Source: an uncultured Prevotellaceae bacterium (GTDB lineage Bacteria; Bacteroidota; Bacteroidia; Bacteroidales; Muribaculaceae). Taken from it: a stretch of 44,052 nucleotides of DNA. Each line of letters opens with the position of its first letter. Position 1 is the first letter of the stretch. The stretch spans positions 1 through 44,052 of the forward strand of contig ONKU01000021.1 of NCBI GenBank assembly GCA_900318535.1, written 5' to 3'. A program made the position numbers and the translations under genes. The notes beneath the pieces were generated by a model. It was not told where the DNA came from, ran no database searches, and saw nothing but the letters and a program-made list of their open reading frames with translations. Shown piece by piece: positions 17,353 through 25,967 of the stretch.

Positions 17353-18459
17353 ATGATGAAAAAATGGATTAGCCTTGTTTTATGCCTGTTTGTGGCATTG
17401 GTTTCATTTGCACAGTTGCCCGAATTGACTGTAGAGCAGAACCTTGAGGACTATGACTTCGCTGTGAAGTATATCGAGGACAACTATTCAGGTTTCCTCG
17501 ATAAGGTTGTTGACAGTAATCGTGCCAATTATGAGTCGATGAAGTCGTGCCTACGCGCACAAGTTCAGCAGGGTGAGCGTCCTGGTTGGGACGCCGTGGG
17601 TGAATAAACGGCATGGTTCAACGACACGCACTTGAGTGTCCACATCTATTTTAAGGACGATGAGGGCAATAGGATAGGGTTGACCGAGAAATATAATCTC
17701 AAGAAGAAGAGAATCCATTACGAAAGCCAGATGGAATATGCCCCCAAACCTGTTGCTTGCAAGGTAACCGACAAGACTTTCTTGATTCGTTTCCCCTCGT
17801 GTGGTGGTGATCCTGACATGAAGTGGATCAAGAAATCCGTTAAGCTATTCAAGAAATCACATTGCAGGAACTTGATCCTCGACATTCGCGGGAATGGGGG
17901 AGGGGACGATCGCAATTGGTATCCCTATCTGGCTCTTGTGTGTGACCACAATGCGTGGGAATCAACATCAGAATACCGAAACACACCTCAAAACATTTCC
18001 TATGTGCAAAAGACGGGATGGCCTATTGCCAATGTCTTGAAAAAAGAGTCTGTCAAGTACCCGGAAGCTCAGTACCTGCGTGGTGGACTGTTCCAAAGAG
18101 TATATGTGCGCCGGCCCGATAAGCGAGTCCAGAAAGCCGCTGTCATCGTCGACAATGGGGTAGCCAGTGCGGGTGAAGGTATGGTGCTGAGTTTCAGGGC
18201 ATATTCTAATCGTGTGACTGTTTTTGGCCGGGATAATACGCTGGGATGTTTGGATTATGCCAACGTCGCAACGATCGAGATGGAGCATTGCGGCCGCACC
18301 TTCCAGATGCCCATGTCACGCAAATTCGGTCTACCTGATGGTGCCATCGATGCCACGGGCATCGCGCCTGACGTGCGCATCCCGTTGCCGCTGCCCGCCC
18401 GCTTGACCGACAATATCGACGAGTGGGTCATCTGGGTAGCCGAACAACTGGAGAAGTAA
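17353..18459 (+). pseudogene. S41-type serine peptidase gene with one in-frame stop
   Basis: Two open stretches in the same frame, 17353-17604 and 17608-18459, are split only by TAA at 17605-17607. Read through, they give one 368-codon protein: signal peptide (MMKKWISLVLCLFVALVSFA), helical N-terminal region, AWFNDTHLSVHIYF directly after the stop, and an S41 catalytic domain with LDIRGNGGG and DNGVASAGEGMVL, whose Ser is the expected nucleophile. Such exported peptidases cleave peptides at the envelope. The Lys of the classical Ser-Lys dyad is not in the VFGRDNTLGCLDY segment, pointing to a tricorn-like variant. No other damage is visible, so the mutation is recent, a sequencing error, or a read-through stop. 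Confidence 0.8.
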
Positions 18460-18499
18460 ATCACTCAATTACAATCAGATAGGATTTTACCATAAAGTG

Positions 18500-18533
18500 A
18501 TTATCATTTTATGATAATTAGATTATGATAATT
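18500..18533 (+). promoter_or_regulatory. ATGATAAT repeats before the ATPase promoter, candidate operator
   Basis: ATTATCAT (18500-18507) and ATGATAAT (18511-18518) form an 8-bp inverted repeat with a 3-base loop. An 11-base direct copy, TTATGATAATT, occurs at 18509-18519 and 18523-18533. The second copy would cover the -33 region of the promoter whose -7 box is at 18547, which suits a repressor or activator site. No binding protein can be named. Confidence 0.45.
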
Positions 18534-18546
18534 TGTGGAATTGTTG

Positions 18547-18554
18547 TATCTTTG
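18547..18554 (+). promoter_or_regulatory. promoter -7 element that fixes the ATPase start
   Basis: TATCTTTG matches TAnnTTTG. Transcription would begin near 18560, which is downstream of the first in-frame ATG at 18535 and upstream of the ATG at 18580, so the latter is the real start. Confidence 0.6.
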
Positions 18555-18579
18555 CAGCGAGAATCAAAACAAAAGCGAT

Positions 18580-19710
18580 ATGAAAAATCCATTTGTGACC
18601 AATGGCTATGCTGGCGAGCATTACTTCTGTGACCGCGTGGAAGAGACAAGACGGCTTACAGACCTGTTGACCAACGGGAATAATGTGGCACTGATTTCAC
18701 CGCGCCGCTTGGGAAAGACTGACCTTATCCGTCATTGTTTTGCTCAACCTGTAGTCAAGGACAATTATTACACGTTCTTGATAGACATCTATGCGACATC
18801 ATCACTGCAGGATTTTGTCAACGTTTTGGGGCGTAGTATCATTGACGCGCTCAGACCTTTTGGCAAAAAAGTGTTGCAGCGTTTTATTGACATCGTGGCA
18901 TCATTGCGACCCGACATTACATTTGATGTGTTTGGACAGCCTTCATTGGGCGTTAGCATGGGCTCGATTGACAAGCCAGAGGCGTCTATCGACGAGATTT
19001 TTCGTTTTCTTGAAAATGCTGATCGTCCTTGTCTGGTGGCTATCGATGAATTTCAACAGATTGCATCTTACAATGATGGGGCCAATGTGGAGGCCATGCT
19101 GCGCACCTATATACAGCGTTGCCGCAATGCTAACTTCGTGTTTGCTGGTTCGCAGCGGCATCTGATGGATAACATGTTTACTTCACCTTCGCGACCCTTT
19201 TACCAATCGGTGACCTTGATGAATCTTAAACCACTGGATTCAGGCGTTTATCGAGATTTTGCCGTTGGATTGTTTAACGAGGCCGGCAAGGTCCTTTTGC
19301 CCGAGGTCGTAGATCAAGTGTATCGTGATTTCAACGGTGTTACCGCTTATATGCAGCGTTTGATGAATGTGTTGTTTATGCGCACACAACAGGGCGAAAC
19401 CTGTACTCCCGAAATGATAGATGGTGCTATCAACTACACGTTGGACATGGCTAATGATACCTACGAGGCGTTGTTGCGCCAGATGCCCGAAAAGCAACGC
19501 AATGTTTTCATTGCCATCGCCATCGAGGGTGAGGTAGCGAATGTGACAAGTGGAGCCTTTGCCCGCAAATATCATTTACCATCGGCCAGTTCGGTCAATT
19601 CGGCTGTCAAGGGTTTGCTTGTTAAAGATTTCATTACACTAGGCAAGAATGGCTATCATGCCTACGATAAATTGTTTGCTTTGTGGGTAAAACGATATAT
19701 GAATATTTGA
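18580..19710 (+). CDS. AAA-type ATPase of the archaeal-ATPase-like group
   Basis: The 376-residue product is a P-loop NTPase. It begins MKNPFVTNGYAGEHYFCDR, has a Walker A-like SPRRLGKTDLI (40-50), Walker B CLVAIDEFQQI (about 151-161) and a sensor-like NFVFAGSQRHLM. The C-terminal part looks like a winged-helix domain (ALLRQMPEKQRNVFIAIA, SSVNSAVKGLLVKDFI). Such proteins are numerous in Bacteroidales and archaea, resemble STAND-type switches and often lack a known role. The start is set by the -7 box at 18547. The gene lies 12 bases before the dGTPase gene, so they may be co-transcribed. Confidence 0.82.
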   Translation: MKNPFVTNGYAGEHYFCDRVEETRRLTDLLTNGNNVALISPRRLGKTDLIRHCFAQPVVKDNYYTFLIDIYATSSLQDFVNVLGRSIIDALRPFGKKVLQRFIDIVASLRPDITFDVFGQPSLGVSMGSIDKPEASIDEIFRFLENADRPCLVAIDEFQQIASYNDGANVEAMLRTYIQRCRNANFVFAGSQRHLMDNMFTSPSRPFYQSVTLMNLKPLDSGVYRDFAVGLFNEAGKVLLPEVVDQVYRDFNGVTAYMQRLMNVLFMRTQQGETCTPEMIDGAINYTLDMANDTYEALLRQMPEKQRNVFIAIAIEGEVANVTSGAFARKYHLPSASSVNSAVKGLLVKDFITLGKNGYHAYDKLFALWVKRYMNI

Positions 19711-19722
19711 ATCGATGAAGAT

Positions 19723-21057
19723 ATGGAGAGAATGAACTGGGACCGATTGATTTCGGATAAACGCTTGGGACTGGAACATTACCACGACAATAAGGGTGGG
19801 GGAGTGCGAAGCGACTTTGAGCGCGACTACGACCGCTTGGTGTTCTCGTCGCCTTTCCGCCGCCTGCAGAATAAGACGCAGGTGTTTCCGCTGCCTGACA
19901 GCATTTTTGTGCATAACCGACTGACACACAGTCTTGAAGTGTCGAGCGTGGGTAAGTCGATGGCGCGTGAGGTGGTCATGCGCCTCATGCCGCGATACAA
20001 GAATGAGCCGTGGGCCGAGAAACTACGCGACATCGGTGAAATCGTCGCTGCAGCCTGTCTGGCGCACGATTTGGGCAACCCGCCGTTCGGTCACTCGGGC
20101 GAGAAAACCATCGGGGCCTACTTCAGTGAGGGTAAAGGCTTGGAATTCAAGGACAAATTCACTGTTGAGCAGTGGAACGACCTTATCCACTTTGAGGGCA
20201 ACGCCAACTCGTTCCGCACCTTGGTGCACCAGTTCAAGGGACGCCGTCCCGGCGGCTTTGCTATGACCTATTCGACATTGGCTGCCATTGTAAAATACCC
20301 CTATTCGTCGATGCATGCAGGTGTGAAGGGCAAATTCGGCTTTTTCACGACAGAAAAAGAGATTTTCAAGCGCATTGCCGGCGAGATGGGACTCATTCGC
20401 CTGGAAGAGGACCGCTACTGCCGTCATCCGCTCGTCTATATTGTTGAGGCTGCCGATGACATCTGCTACCAGATCATGGACATCGAGGATGGCCACAAAC
20501 TGCGGATAATCGGCACCGACGAGACTATCGACTTGCTGATGGGTTTCTTTACCGACGAGCGACGTGCTCACTTGCGTGAACACATGGACCGTGTGGCCGA
20601 TCCCAACGAGAAGATCGCCTACCTGCGCTCCTGCATCGTGGGACTGCTGGTCGAGCAGTGTGCTGCCGCCTTTGCCGCCCACGAGGACGAAATCATGGAG
20701 GGCCGCTTCGAGGGCAGCCTCATCGACTGTGTTGACCCGCTGTCGGCCAGTGCCTATCAGGCTTGCAGCGCTTTGGCTCAGGAACGCCTCTACAGGGCTG
20801 GTTATGTGGTGGATGTGGACCTGGCCGGTAACCGCATCATCAACCTGCTGCTCGAGAAACTCATCGAGGCCGTCATGCACCCCGAGCGCAACTACTCGCA
20901 GCTATTGATGAATAAGTTCCCGCAGCAGTATGACGTGCATGCCCCAACGCTGTTCGAGCAGGTGCAGGCCGTTCTTGACCACATCAGCGCCATGACCGAC
21001 GTGTATGCCCTCAACCTCTACCGCCAACTCGACGGCATCTCGATTCCAACCGTGTAA
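19723..21057 (+). CDS. dgt: deoxyguanosinetriphosphate triphosphohydrolase family protein
   Basis: dGTPases split dNTPs into deoxynucleoside and tripolyphosphate and affect dNTP pools and phage resistance. The 444-residue product has the HD-domain metal ligands: His of THSLEVSSVGKSMA (H69), HD of AACLAHDLGNPPFGHSGE (H115-D116), and a later Asp in VEAADDICYQIMDIED. FSSPFRRLQNKTQVFP near the N-terminus is typical of the family. Substrate preference (dGTP or broader) cannot be read from sequence. Confidence 0.93.
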   Translation: MERMNWDRLISDKRLGLEHYHDNKGGGVRSDFERDYDRLVFSSPFRRLQNKTQVFPLPDSIFVHNRLTHSLEVSSVGKSMAREVVMRLMPRYKNEPWAEKLRDIGEIVAAACLAHDLGNPPFGHSGEKTIGAYFSEGKGLEFKDKFTVEQWNDLIHFEGNANSFRTLVHQFKGRRPGGFAMTYSTLAAIVKYPYSSMHAGVKGKFGFFTTEKEIFKRIAGEMGLIRLEEDRYCRHPLVYIVEAADDICYQIMDIEDGHKLRIIGTDETIDLLMGFFTDERRAHLREHMDRVADPNEKIAYLRSCIVGLLVEQCAAAFAAHEDEIMEGRFEGSLIDCVDPLSASAYQACSALAQERLYRAGYVVDVDLAGNRIINLLLEKLIEAVMHPERNYSQLLMNKFPQQYDVHAPTLFEQVQAVLDHISAMTDVYALNLYRQLDGISIPTV

Positions 21058-21077
21058 AAACTAAGGACTGCGAAGGC

Positions 21078-23306
21078 CTAGGGGCGCCTCTCACTCATGA
21101 CAAATTCCAGTGTTCCACCCGCCATGATGTCTTGATGCTTGAGTTTGAAACCCTGCAGCCGCTTGCCGTTGAGGCGGATTTCCTTGACGTATATACCCTT
21201 GCCGCCCTTGCGGATGATGGTAAACTCCTTGTCGCCGGCCAGGTGCAGAGTGGCATGCTGGAACAGTGGCGTGCCGATGACATATTCGGCAGCACCCGCA
21301 TTGAAGGGATAGAAGCCTAATGCCGAGAAAATGTACCACGCCGACATCTGTCCGCAGTCATCGTTGCCGGCATAGCCTGCTGGAGTGGCATTATAGAACT
21401 CGGAGCGCACTTGGTTGACCAATTCTTGAGTGCGCCAAGGGCAATCGGCGAAGTTGTAGAAATAGACGGTGTGGTGGCTGGGTTCATTGCCGTGGGCATA
21501 CTGGCCGATAAACGCCGAGGCATTGCCGTTAGTCTCACGGTTGGCGGTAGTGAGGCTGAAATTCTCATCTAATTTTTTCAGAAATGACTTTTTGCCACCC
21601 ATGAGCTTGATGAATTGCTCGGGGGCATGAGGTACAAACCACAGGTATTGCCAGGCGTTTCCCTCAATAAAGCTGTTGTCTTCATAGCTGAGCGGATCAA
21701 ATGGCTCTGCCCATTGTCCGTTGTCGTCACGTGCTCTGAAGAACCCCGTTTTTTCATCATACAGGTTCTTATAGTTAGTCGCCCTCTGGGCAAAGTGTTG
21801 ATAGTCGTCTTTGTGCCCCAGTCGCTCGGCAACGGCGGCGACGCACCAGTCGTCAAATGCCTGCTCCAGTGTGATGGAAACCGAAGATCCTTGCTTGTTG
21901 CAGGGCATGTAGCCCAGTCTTTCCCACAGGTCAAACTGCGAGTTGGTGTGCGGCCTTGTGCTGCTCTCGACCATCGCCCGATAGGCTTTCTCAACATCGA
22001 TGCCGGGCAGGTCGGCGAGAATGGCGTCGGCGATGACAGGGATGGCATGGTTGCCTATCATGCAGTAGTTCTCTTGTCCCCACAGGTCCCAGATGGGCAG
22101 GTAGCCATAGGTGTCGTGATGGCGCACCATGTCGTTCACAAACTGTGCCGCCAGGTCGGGTTTGAGCAAGAGGTAAAGCGGATGCGCGGCGCGGAAGGTA
22201 TCCCACAGCGAGAATGTGGAGTGGTAACTCTGTCCCTTGGGCATCTGGCGTACCTCGTAGTTGGTGTCCATGTATCGGCCATCGACATCACTCATGGTGT
22301 TGGGCTGCAACAACACGTGGTAGAGTCCGGTGTAGAAGATCTGCTTTTGCTCATCTGTACCGTCAATATCGATGCATGACAACTGCCGCTTCCACTCGTC
22401 GTGGGCTTGACGGACATATTGGTCAAAATCCCAGCCTGGAGCTTCGGCGGCGAGGTTTCGACGTGCTCCGTCGATATCGACCGCCGAGAGGGCGACCTTG
22501 ACCGTCAATTGATGATCATCTGCAGTGTCAAACGACAGGGCGCAACGCAGCGTGCGCCCGTTGATGACCGTAGCATCCCCCACTGTGCGCGTGCCGTCCA
22601 TGAGCAGGTGCCCGGTGATAGGACGGGAAAACTCGGCGCGGAAATAGACTTTGCGCAGCTTGGCCCAGCCGGTGATGACGCGGTAGCCTTCCACCGTGTG
22701 GTCGTCGACAAGGCGGAGCTGGGCTTGGATGATGTCATAACTGCGGCGCCCGCTATAATAGGCCTGGCCGCGAAAGGTGGAGTGGTCGAGGTCAAGAATG
22801 ACCTGTTGCGGCTTCCCTTGGGGGAAAGTATAGCGGTGGATGCCAGTACGGGTGGTAGCGCTGAGTTCGGCTTTTACTCCGCTTTCCTGAAGTAAAACCC
22901 AATAGTATCCAGGACAAGCCCCTTCTTGCTCGTGTGAAAATGTCTGCCCGAAGTTGCCTGTCGCCAGATACTCTGGAGTCACATTCCAGGTCACTGGCAT
23001 GAGCGAGATGTCAAACAGGTCAGTACAGCCCGTGCCGCTCAAGTGGGTGTGGGAGATGGCGTAGATGCTGTCACTGTTGTAGTCATAGCCAGAGCAGGGA
23101 TCCCAGGTTACCATCTGCTCGGTGTCGGGGCTCACCTGCACCATTCCCTGTGGCATCGTGGCGCCGGGGAACGTGCTGCCGCTCAAGGCGCCGGTGGCAT
23201 CGGTCTGCGTGCCGATAAACGGATTGACATATCGGGTGTAATCGGTTGTAGTGGCTTGCAGCAGCAATGTGCACCACACGGCTAAAAGTAAGATAGTCTG
23301 TTTCAT
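21078..23306 (-). CDS. GH92 family alpha-mannosidase, exported
   Basis: GH92 enzymes are calcium-dependent inverting exo-alpha-mannosidases acting on N-glycans and yeast mannan. The 742-residue product has a signal peptide (about 1-20), then the family opening YVNPFIGTQTDA and FPGATMPQGMVQVSPDT. The catalytic (alpha/alpha)6 part contains IWDLWGQENYCMIGNH, whose Glu near residue 411 matches the general acid position, and GYAGNDDCGQMSAWYIFSALG with the expected Asp base near residue 650. It is convergent with dgt and has no SusCD genes next to it. Linkage specificity is not determinable here. Confidence 0.95.
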   Translation of the reverse strand: MKQTILLLAVWCTLLLQATTTDYTRYVNPFIGTQTDATGALSGSTFPGATMPQGMVQVSPDTEQMVTWDPCSGYDYNSDSIYAISHTHLSGTGCTDLFDISLMPVTWNVTPEYLATGNFGQTFSHEQEGACPGYYWVLLQESGVKAELSATTRTGIHRYTFPQGKPQQVILDLDHSTFRGQAYYSGRRSYDIIQAQLRLVDDHTVEGYRVITGWAKLRKVYFRAEFSRPITGHLLMDGTRTVGDATVINGRTLRCALSFDTADDHQLTVKVALSAVDIDGARRNLAAEAPGWDFDQYVRQAHDEWKRQLSCIDIDGTDEQKQIFYTGLYHVLLQPNTMSDVDGRYMDTNYEVRQMPKGQSYHSTFSLWDTFRAAHPLYLLLKPDLAAQFVNDMVRHHDTYGYLPIWDLWGQENYCMIGNHAIPVIADAILADLPGIDVEKAYRAMVESSTRPHTNSQFDLWERLGYMPCNKQGSSVSITLEQAFDDWCVAAVAERLGHKDDYQHFAQRATNYKNLYDEKTGFFRARDDNGQWAEPFDPLSYEDNSFIEGNAWQYLWFVPHAPEQFIKLMGGKKSFLKKLDENFSLTTANRETNGNASAFIGQYAHGNEPSHHTVYFYNFADCPWRTQELVNQVRSEFYNATPAGYAGNDDCGQMSAWYIFSALGFYPFNAGAAEYVIGTPLFQHATLHLAGDKEFTIIRKGGKGIYVKEIRLNGKRLQGFKLKHQDIMAGGTLEFVMSERRP

Positions 23307-23346
23307 ATATTAATAGCATCGAAGTTGGTTTCTCACTTTATGGTGA

Positions 23347-23354
23347 CAAAAATA
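23347..23354 (-). promoter_or_regulatory. promoter -7 element for the GH92 gene
   Basis: TATTTTTG on the - strand fits TAnnTTTG and lies 40 bases before the mannosidase ATG. The -33 element is not evident. Confidence 0.4.
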
Positions 23355-23406
23355 AAAAAAATTAGTGCAAGTCGAATACAGAACAAAAGAATTCATTCTT
23401 TTTTAT

Positions 23407-23433
23407 GTTGAGACGCAGCCGAATTTATTCAAA
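23407..23433 (+). repeat. dispersed repeat copy A upstream of hflX
   Basis: This 27-base segment (starting GTTGAGACGCAGCC, ending ATTTATTCAAA) matches copy B at 23489-23515 with four mismatches. It also matches the reverse complement of 37882-37905 with four mismatches over 24 bases. It lies just upstream of the hflX -7 box. Confidence 0.65.
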
Positions 23434-23449
23434 AACCACAGCTTTTTAG

Positions 23450-23457
23450 TAATTTTG
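23450..23457 (+). promoter_or_regulatory. promoter -7 element for hflX
   Basis: TAATTTTG lies 76 bases before the hflX ATG, between repeat copies A and B. Copy B would therefore be in the 5' untranslated region. Confidence 0.5.
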
Positions 23458-23488
23458 CACCAAAATCTGTGAAAGCTTCACTTTAATG

Positions 23489-23515
23489 GTTGAGGCGCCG
23501 CCAAATTTATCCAAA
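23489..23515 (+). repeat. dispersed repeat copy B in the hflX leader
   Basis: Starting GTTGAGGCGCCGCC and ending ATTTATCCAAA, this differs from copy A at four of 27 positions and lies 82 bases downstream in the same orientation, ending 18 bases before the hflX ATG. Confidence 0.65.
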
Positions 23516-23533
23516 TAATGAAAAGATGACTCT

Positions 23534-24775
23534 ATGGGACTCATTGACGATAAAAAACGTGTTAACGAAATAGAAGCGCTCGAGGAACGCGCCATTCTTG
23601 TGGGACTGATTACTCCCCAACAGGGCGAGGCCAAAGCCAAAGAATATCTAGACGAACTCGAGTTTCTCGCCGAAACGGCGGGAGCCACTACCGTGCGCAC
23701 TTTCCTGCAGCGGTGTGACGGCCCCAACAGCACCTCTTATGTGGGCAAAGGAAAACTCGAGGAAATTGTGGCCTATGTCCAAGAGAATGACATCAGCCTC
23801 GTTATCTTTGATGATGACCTCACACCCAAACAGGTCGCCTTTATCGAGAAGGCCGTCCAGGTCAAGACGCTCGACCGCACGAGCCTCATCCTCGACATCT
23901 TTGCCAAGCGTGCCCAGACGGCCAGCGCCAAGATGCAGGTCGAACTGGCCCAGTACCAGTACCTGCTGCCGCGACTGGCGGGCATGTGGACCCACTTGGA
24001 GCGCCAGCGAGGCGGTATCGGTATGCGTGGACCTGGTGAGACGCAGATTGAGACCGACCGCCGTATCGTCAAGACCAAAATCTCCCTGCTCAAGGAGAAA
24101 CTGGCCCAGCTCGACAAGCAAAAGATTACCCAGCGCAAGAACCGCGGCAAACTCACCCGCATCGCCCTCGTGGGCTATACCAACGTGGGCAAATCCACGC
24201 TGATGAACGTGCTGAGCAAGAGCGAGGTCTTTGCCGAGAACAAACTGTTCGCCACCCTCGACACCACGGTGCGCAAGGTGGTGATTTCAAACTTGCCTTT
24301 CCTGCTGACCGACACCGTCGGCTTCATCCGCAAGCTGCCCACCCACCTGGTGGAATCTTTCAAGAGCACCCTCGATGAGGTGCGCGACAGTGACATCCTC
24401 GTCCATGTCGTGGACATTTCCCATCCCCAGTTCGAGGAGCAGATCGAAGTGGTGAACCGCACGCTGCAGGAGGTGTGCGATGCCGGCGATAAGGAGATGA
24501 TCATGGTGTTCAATAAAATAGACCAGTTCACCCATGTTCCCAAGGATGAGGACGACCTCACCCCGCGTCTGCGCGAGAACATCCCCCTCGAGGAACTTGA
24601 GGAGACTTGGATGGCACGCATGGGCGAGAATTGCGTCTTCATCAGCGCCAAAAAGCAGCAGAATATCGACGCCCTCAGGAAGTTGCTCTATAACAAGGCC
24701 AAGGCTGTCCACACCGCCCGTTTCCCCTACAATGACTTCCTGTTCCAGACCTACGACGACCTGACCGACGAGTAA
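23534..24775 (+). CDS. hflX: ribosome-associated GTPase HflX
   Basis: HflX binds 50S subunits and splits stalled or hibernating ribosomes. The 413-residue product has the HflX N-terminal domain (TSYVGKGKLEEI, FDDDLTPKQ, DRTSLILDIFAKRAQTASAKMQVELAQ in part), the GMRGPGETQIETDRR signature, and a G domain: G1 GYTNVGKST (about 213-221), G3 DTVGF (about 258), G4 NKID. The C-terminal tail FPYNDFLFQTYDDLTDE is repeated in diverged form at 25906-25956 beyond the next gene, so the 3' end was involved in a recombination event. Confidence 0.97.
   Translation: MGLIDDKKRVNEIEALEERAILVGLITPQQGEAKAKEYLDELEFLAETAGATTVRTFLQRCDGPNSTSYVGKGKLEEIVAYVQENDISLVIFDDDLTPKQVAFIEKAVQVKTLDRTSLILDIFAKRAQTASAKMQVELAQYQYLLPRLAGMWTHLERQRGGIGMRGPGETQIETDRRIVKTKISLLKEKLAQLDKQKITQRKNRGKLTRIALVGYTNVGKSTLMNVLSKSEVFAENKLFATLDTTVRKVVISNLPFLLTDTVGFIRKLPTHLVESFKSTLDEVRDSDILVHVVDISHPQFEEQIEVVNRTLQEVCDAGDKEMIMVFNKIDQFTHVPKDEDDLTPRLRENIPLEELEETWMARMGENCVFISAKKQQNIDALRKLLYNKAKAVHTARFPYNDFLFQTYDDLTDE
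24721..24775 (+). repeat. hflX 3' end, left copy of a duplicated segment
   Basis: Bases encoding FPYNDFLFQTYDDLTDE and the stop are matched by 25906-25956, which encodes FPNNDFIYQTYDDLTE and a stop. The shared CAGACCTACGA core is identical; the rest differs mostly at third codon positions, so both were once functional hflX ends. Confidence 0.85.
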
Positions 24776-24835
24776 GAACGACCCTAAAGAAGTTGCATTT
24801 TGTTGATTTTCAATAGTTTAAAAGGAAAGTTGGAA

Positions 24836-25873
24836 ATGGCGAATAATAGAATCATTTCATTTGATGTTCTTAGGATTATTGCTGCATTCGCTGTCGTGAT
24901 TTTGCACGTTACAAGTCAACGATTGGATACTTCTTTTCCTTCAAGTGAGTGGGAAATCAGAACCGTGTATGACTCTTTTGTGCGATGGTGTGTACCGGTT
25001 TTTTTTATGATTTCGGGAGCATTGTTTTTGAATCATGGAAGAAAGCTCTCTGTAGGTAGATTATACAAAAAAAACATTCTCCATCTTATTTTCATCTTTT
25101 TTGTTTGGTCATTCATCTATGCAATCTATTTAGCGATTGTCAAATGCGATTATAGTATTGGTCATATATTATTAAGGATAATAGAAGGGCCTGTTCATTT
25201 TTGGTTTTTGAAGATACTGATTGGCTTATATGTTACGATTCCAATTCTAAGGATGATCACTCAGAATAAGCAATCAGAAGAATACTTTTTAATCGTAGCA
25301 TTAATTACAGCATTCGTTCTCCCAATGATTTTTACTTTCATCGGGTTGTATAACGAGTCATATAAATCATTTGCTCTTTATCATTATAATGCATATGGAA
25401 TAAGAATAGCATCGGGTTATGTCGGGTATTTTGTTCTTGGGCATTATCTCTATACTTATCGATTGTCTGGCCTCATGAAGAGATTTGTTTATATAATGGG
25501 TTTGTTCAGTGTGTTATCTGTCATATTTCTCACTCATTGGTATTCTCACCACATTAACGAATCAAGTGAGTTGTTTTATGACAATCTGAATGTTTTCACA
25601 TTGTTTGAGTCCATTGCTGTTTATTTGGCAATTATTGAATTTAAATTACCCACGAAGTATAATTCTTTAGTGTATAGGATATCAAATCTCAGTCTTGGTG
25701 TCTATCTTTCACATTTTCTAGTGTTAATGCTGTTTAACTACTTTGGAATAGATTCCAATTCATTTAATCCATTGTTTTTTATTCCGTGTTATAGTTTAAT
25801 CGTTTTTGTGTTATCATGTCTGGTGGTTTCATTAATAATGAAAATACCGATATTGAAAAAGTTGGTTGTGTAA
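24836..25873 (+). CDS. acyltransferase family 3 membrane protein (horizontally acquired)
   Basis: This protein likely transfers acyl groups to surface glycans or lipids in the inner membrane. The ATG at 24836 (MANNRIISFDVLRIIAAFAV) gives 345 residues; an upstream ATG at 24800 would add 12. The opening FDVLRIIAAFAVVILHVTSQ with its His is the hallmark of the OafA/WecH-type family, followed by about ten hydrophobic segments (VPVFFMISGALFL, FLKILIGLYVTIPIL, LGVYLSHFLVLMLFNYFG). The gene is clearly richer in A+T and uses different codons from its neighbours, and it is bracketed by two hflX 3' ends, so it was inserted. It has no clear promoter and may rely on hflX transcription. Confidence 0.88.
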   Translation: MANNRIISFDVLRIIAAFAVVILHVTSQRLDTSFPSSEWEIRTVYDSFVRWCVPVFFMISGALFLNHGRKLSVGRLYKKNILHLIFIFFVWSFIYAIYLAIVKCDYSIGHILLRIIEGPVHFWFLKILIGLYVTIPILRMITQNKQSEEYFLIVALITAFVLPMIFTFIGLYNESYKSFALYHYNAYGIRIASGYVGYFVLGHYLYTYRLSGLMKRFVYIMGLFSVLSVIFLTHWYSHHINESSELFYDNLNVFTLFESIAVYLAIIEFKLPTKYNSLVYRISNLSLGVYLSHFLVLMLFNYFGIDSNSFNPLFFIPCYSLIVFVLSCLVVSLIMKIPILKKLVV

Positions 25874-25905
25874 ACGAGTATTTTTTCTTGAATCAATATG
25901 ACTTG

Positions 25906-25956
25906 TTTCCAAACAACGATTTCATTTACCAGACCTACGATGACCTGACTGAATAA
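25906..25956 (+). pseudogene. remnant of an hflX 3' end
   Basis: In frame, TTT CCA ... TAA encodes FPNNDFIYQTYDDLTE*, matching the intact hflX C-terminus in 13 of its 16 residues. No further hflX sequence lies upstream of about 25890. It ends 11 bases before the ClbS/DfsB-like gene, so hflX and that gene were probably adjacent before the insertion. Confidence 0.85.
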
Positions 25957-25967
25957 GTGTTACTGAT

